A DNA stretch of 44,142 nt. It comes from Candidatus Aenigmatarchaeota archaeon. GTDB lineage: Archaea; Aenigmatarchaeota; Aenigmatarchaeia; CG10238-14; SCSR01. Below the pieces are notes generated by a model that had not been told where the DNA came from, ran no database searches, and saw only the letters and a program-made list of their open reading frames with translations. The stretch lies in contig JACRAE010000005.1 of the NCBI GenBank assembly GCA_016213525.1, positions 209,405-253,546 of the forward strand, read 5' to 3'. The position numbers were made by a program, and so were the translations under genes. Positions within the stretch are counted from its first letter, which is position 1. Each line of letters opens with the position of its first letter. Below are positions 43,187-44,142 of this stretch, in pieces.

Positions 43187-44142
43187 ATGGAAGAGCAGAA
43201 AGTGTGGGACGTAGTCATAGTCGGCGGCGGGGCGGCCGGAATGTCCGCAGCGATTTACACGTGCAGGAAGAAGATGAGCACGGTCGTCGTCACGGTGGAC
43301 GTCGGCGGCCAGAACCTTCTGACCGAGTCGGAGGAGAATTATCCGGGGTACCTAGAGATGAGCGGGCCCAAGCTGATGAACATGTTCCAGGAACAGGCCG
43401 TCAAGTTCGGCTCGGACTTCGTCTTCGGCAAGGCCGTGAAGCTGGAGAAGGAGGGCGACCTGTTCAAGGTCACGATGGGCAACGGCGAGACGTACGTGTC
43501 GAAGATTGTTATTTTGGGGTACGGCAAGGTGGCGAGGGAGCTGGGCGTGCCCGGCGAGAAGAAGTTTTTGGGAAGGGGAGTGCACACGTGCGCCACCTGC
43601 GACGCCCCGTTCACGAAGGGGAAGACGGTTGCAGTCGCTGGTGGCGGCAACTCCGCGCTCGAGGCCGCGGAGCTCCTGTCAAAGTTCGCCACGAAGGTAT
43701 ACCTAATCCACAGGAGAGACGAGTTCCGCGCGGACCCCATAACGGTGGACAAGATCAAGGCTATTCCGAACGTCGAGCTCGTACTCAGCACCGAGATACG
43801 CGAGGTCCTCGGGGAGCAGAAGGTCAGGGGCATACTCGTCGAGGACGCCAAGACCGGCGTGAAGAGGGAGATAGAGCTGAACTCCGTCTTCATCGAGATA
43901 GGGTACATATTGGATAGCGCGTGGCTCGGAGGCCTGGTGAAGACGAACGAGATAGGCGAGGTCGTGATAAACGACAGGTGCGAGACGTCCCAGCCGGGAA
44001 TCTTCGCGGCGGGCGACGTCACGAACACCCCGTACAAGCAGACCGTCATATCCGCTGGCGAGGGCGCGAAGGCGGGGCTGTCGGCATACAATTACATGCG
44101 CGTCAAGGAAGGCAAGGTTGCGATAAAACAAGACTGGGGATA
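43187..44142 (+). CDS. trxB: Thioredoxin reductase, truncated at or just before its stop by the window edge
   Basis: VWDVVIVGGGAAGMSAAIYTCRK, GVHTCATCDAPFTKGKTVAVAGGGNSALEAAELL, GIFAAGDVTNTPYKQ. Absent from ORF track in this frame. Confidence 0.95.
   Translation, partial: MEEQKVWDVVIVGGGAAGMSAAIYTCRKKMSTVVVTVDVGGQNLLTESEENYPGYLEMSGPKLMNMFQEQAVKFGSDFVFGKAVKLEKEGDLFKVTMGNGETYVSKIVILGYGKVARELGVPGEKKFLGRGVHTCATCDAPFTKGKTVAVAGGGNSALEAAELLSKFATKVYLIHRRDEFRADPITVDKIKAIPNVELVLSTEIREVLGEQKVRGILVEDAKTGVKREIELNSVFIEIGYILDSAWLGGLVKTNEIGEVVINDRCETSQPGIFAAGDVTNTPYKQTVISAGEGAKAGLSAYNYMRVKEGKVAIKQDWG

Noticed and set aside
1-44142. CRISPR array, transposon, integrase or prophage
   Set aside because: No direct-repeat array, terminal inverted repeats, transposase or phage-like genes were seen by eye.
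1-44142. tRNA or rRNA genes
   Set aside because: No convincing T-loop (GGTTCRAATCC-like) or rRNA core sequence was seen in intergenic regions; a tRNAscan run would settle this.
43187-44142. TrxB-like gene as the missing dihydrolipoamide dehydrogenase (E3)
   Set aside because: Its CATC active site and short length fit thioredoxin reductase rather than Lpd (GGTCLNxGC), so it should not be called E3.

Overview
The window is a compact, GC-rich archaeal chromosomal segment that is almost fully coding. Archaeal origin is supported by an archaeal-type RNase P RNA, Sec61-beta, class III (type IV pilin-like) signal peptides, archease/RtcB, an apparent eS26, TATA-type promoters and strong AGG/ATA codon use. 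A DPANN-like lineage is my guess and is not proven. Main blocks: (1) 1-8.3 kb, an archaeal type IV pilus-like system with seven pilin-like or membrane-anchored surface proteins, two separate half-size T2SF platform proteins and a TadA/VirB11-type ATPase, with eS26 upstream; (2) 8.3-10.6 kb, two secreted proteins; (3) 10.6-15.7 kb, a BtuF-like protein, RtcB, an internally duplicated 4-TM protein, a COG0523 GTPase, a small kinase and archease; (4) 15.6-20.6 kb, a complete sufC-B-D-S-U operon with a divergent zinc-ribbon peptide/ferredoxin pair; (5) 21.6-24.7 kb, a PolX-Nudix-endonuclease IV repair operon in which the PolX PHP domain has QxQ in place of HxH; (6) 25.4-29.0 kb, Sec61-beta, HAD hydrolase, RNase P RNA, and thymidylate kinase coupled to a double-length ThyX-like protein; (7) 30.1-32.7 kb, an envelope cluster of DsbA-like protein, CPAC membrane protein and two related His-rich ectodomain proteins, one fused to a C2H2 zinc finger; (8) 32.7-42.2 kb, MIP18-like, cupin/PAS, LipA, PDH E1/E2, bipartite LplA/LplB and a metallothionein-like micro-ORF; (9) 42.2-44.1 kb, a glutaredoxin-like, zinc-ribbon, TrxB operon. 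Several small genes (Sec61-beta, zinc peptides, metallothionein-like) and the RNase P RNA are absent from the supplied ORF track. Most antisense ORFs in the track are GC-driven shadows. The best candidates for an undescribed system are the 30-32.7 kb envelope cluster and the double ThyX-like protein.
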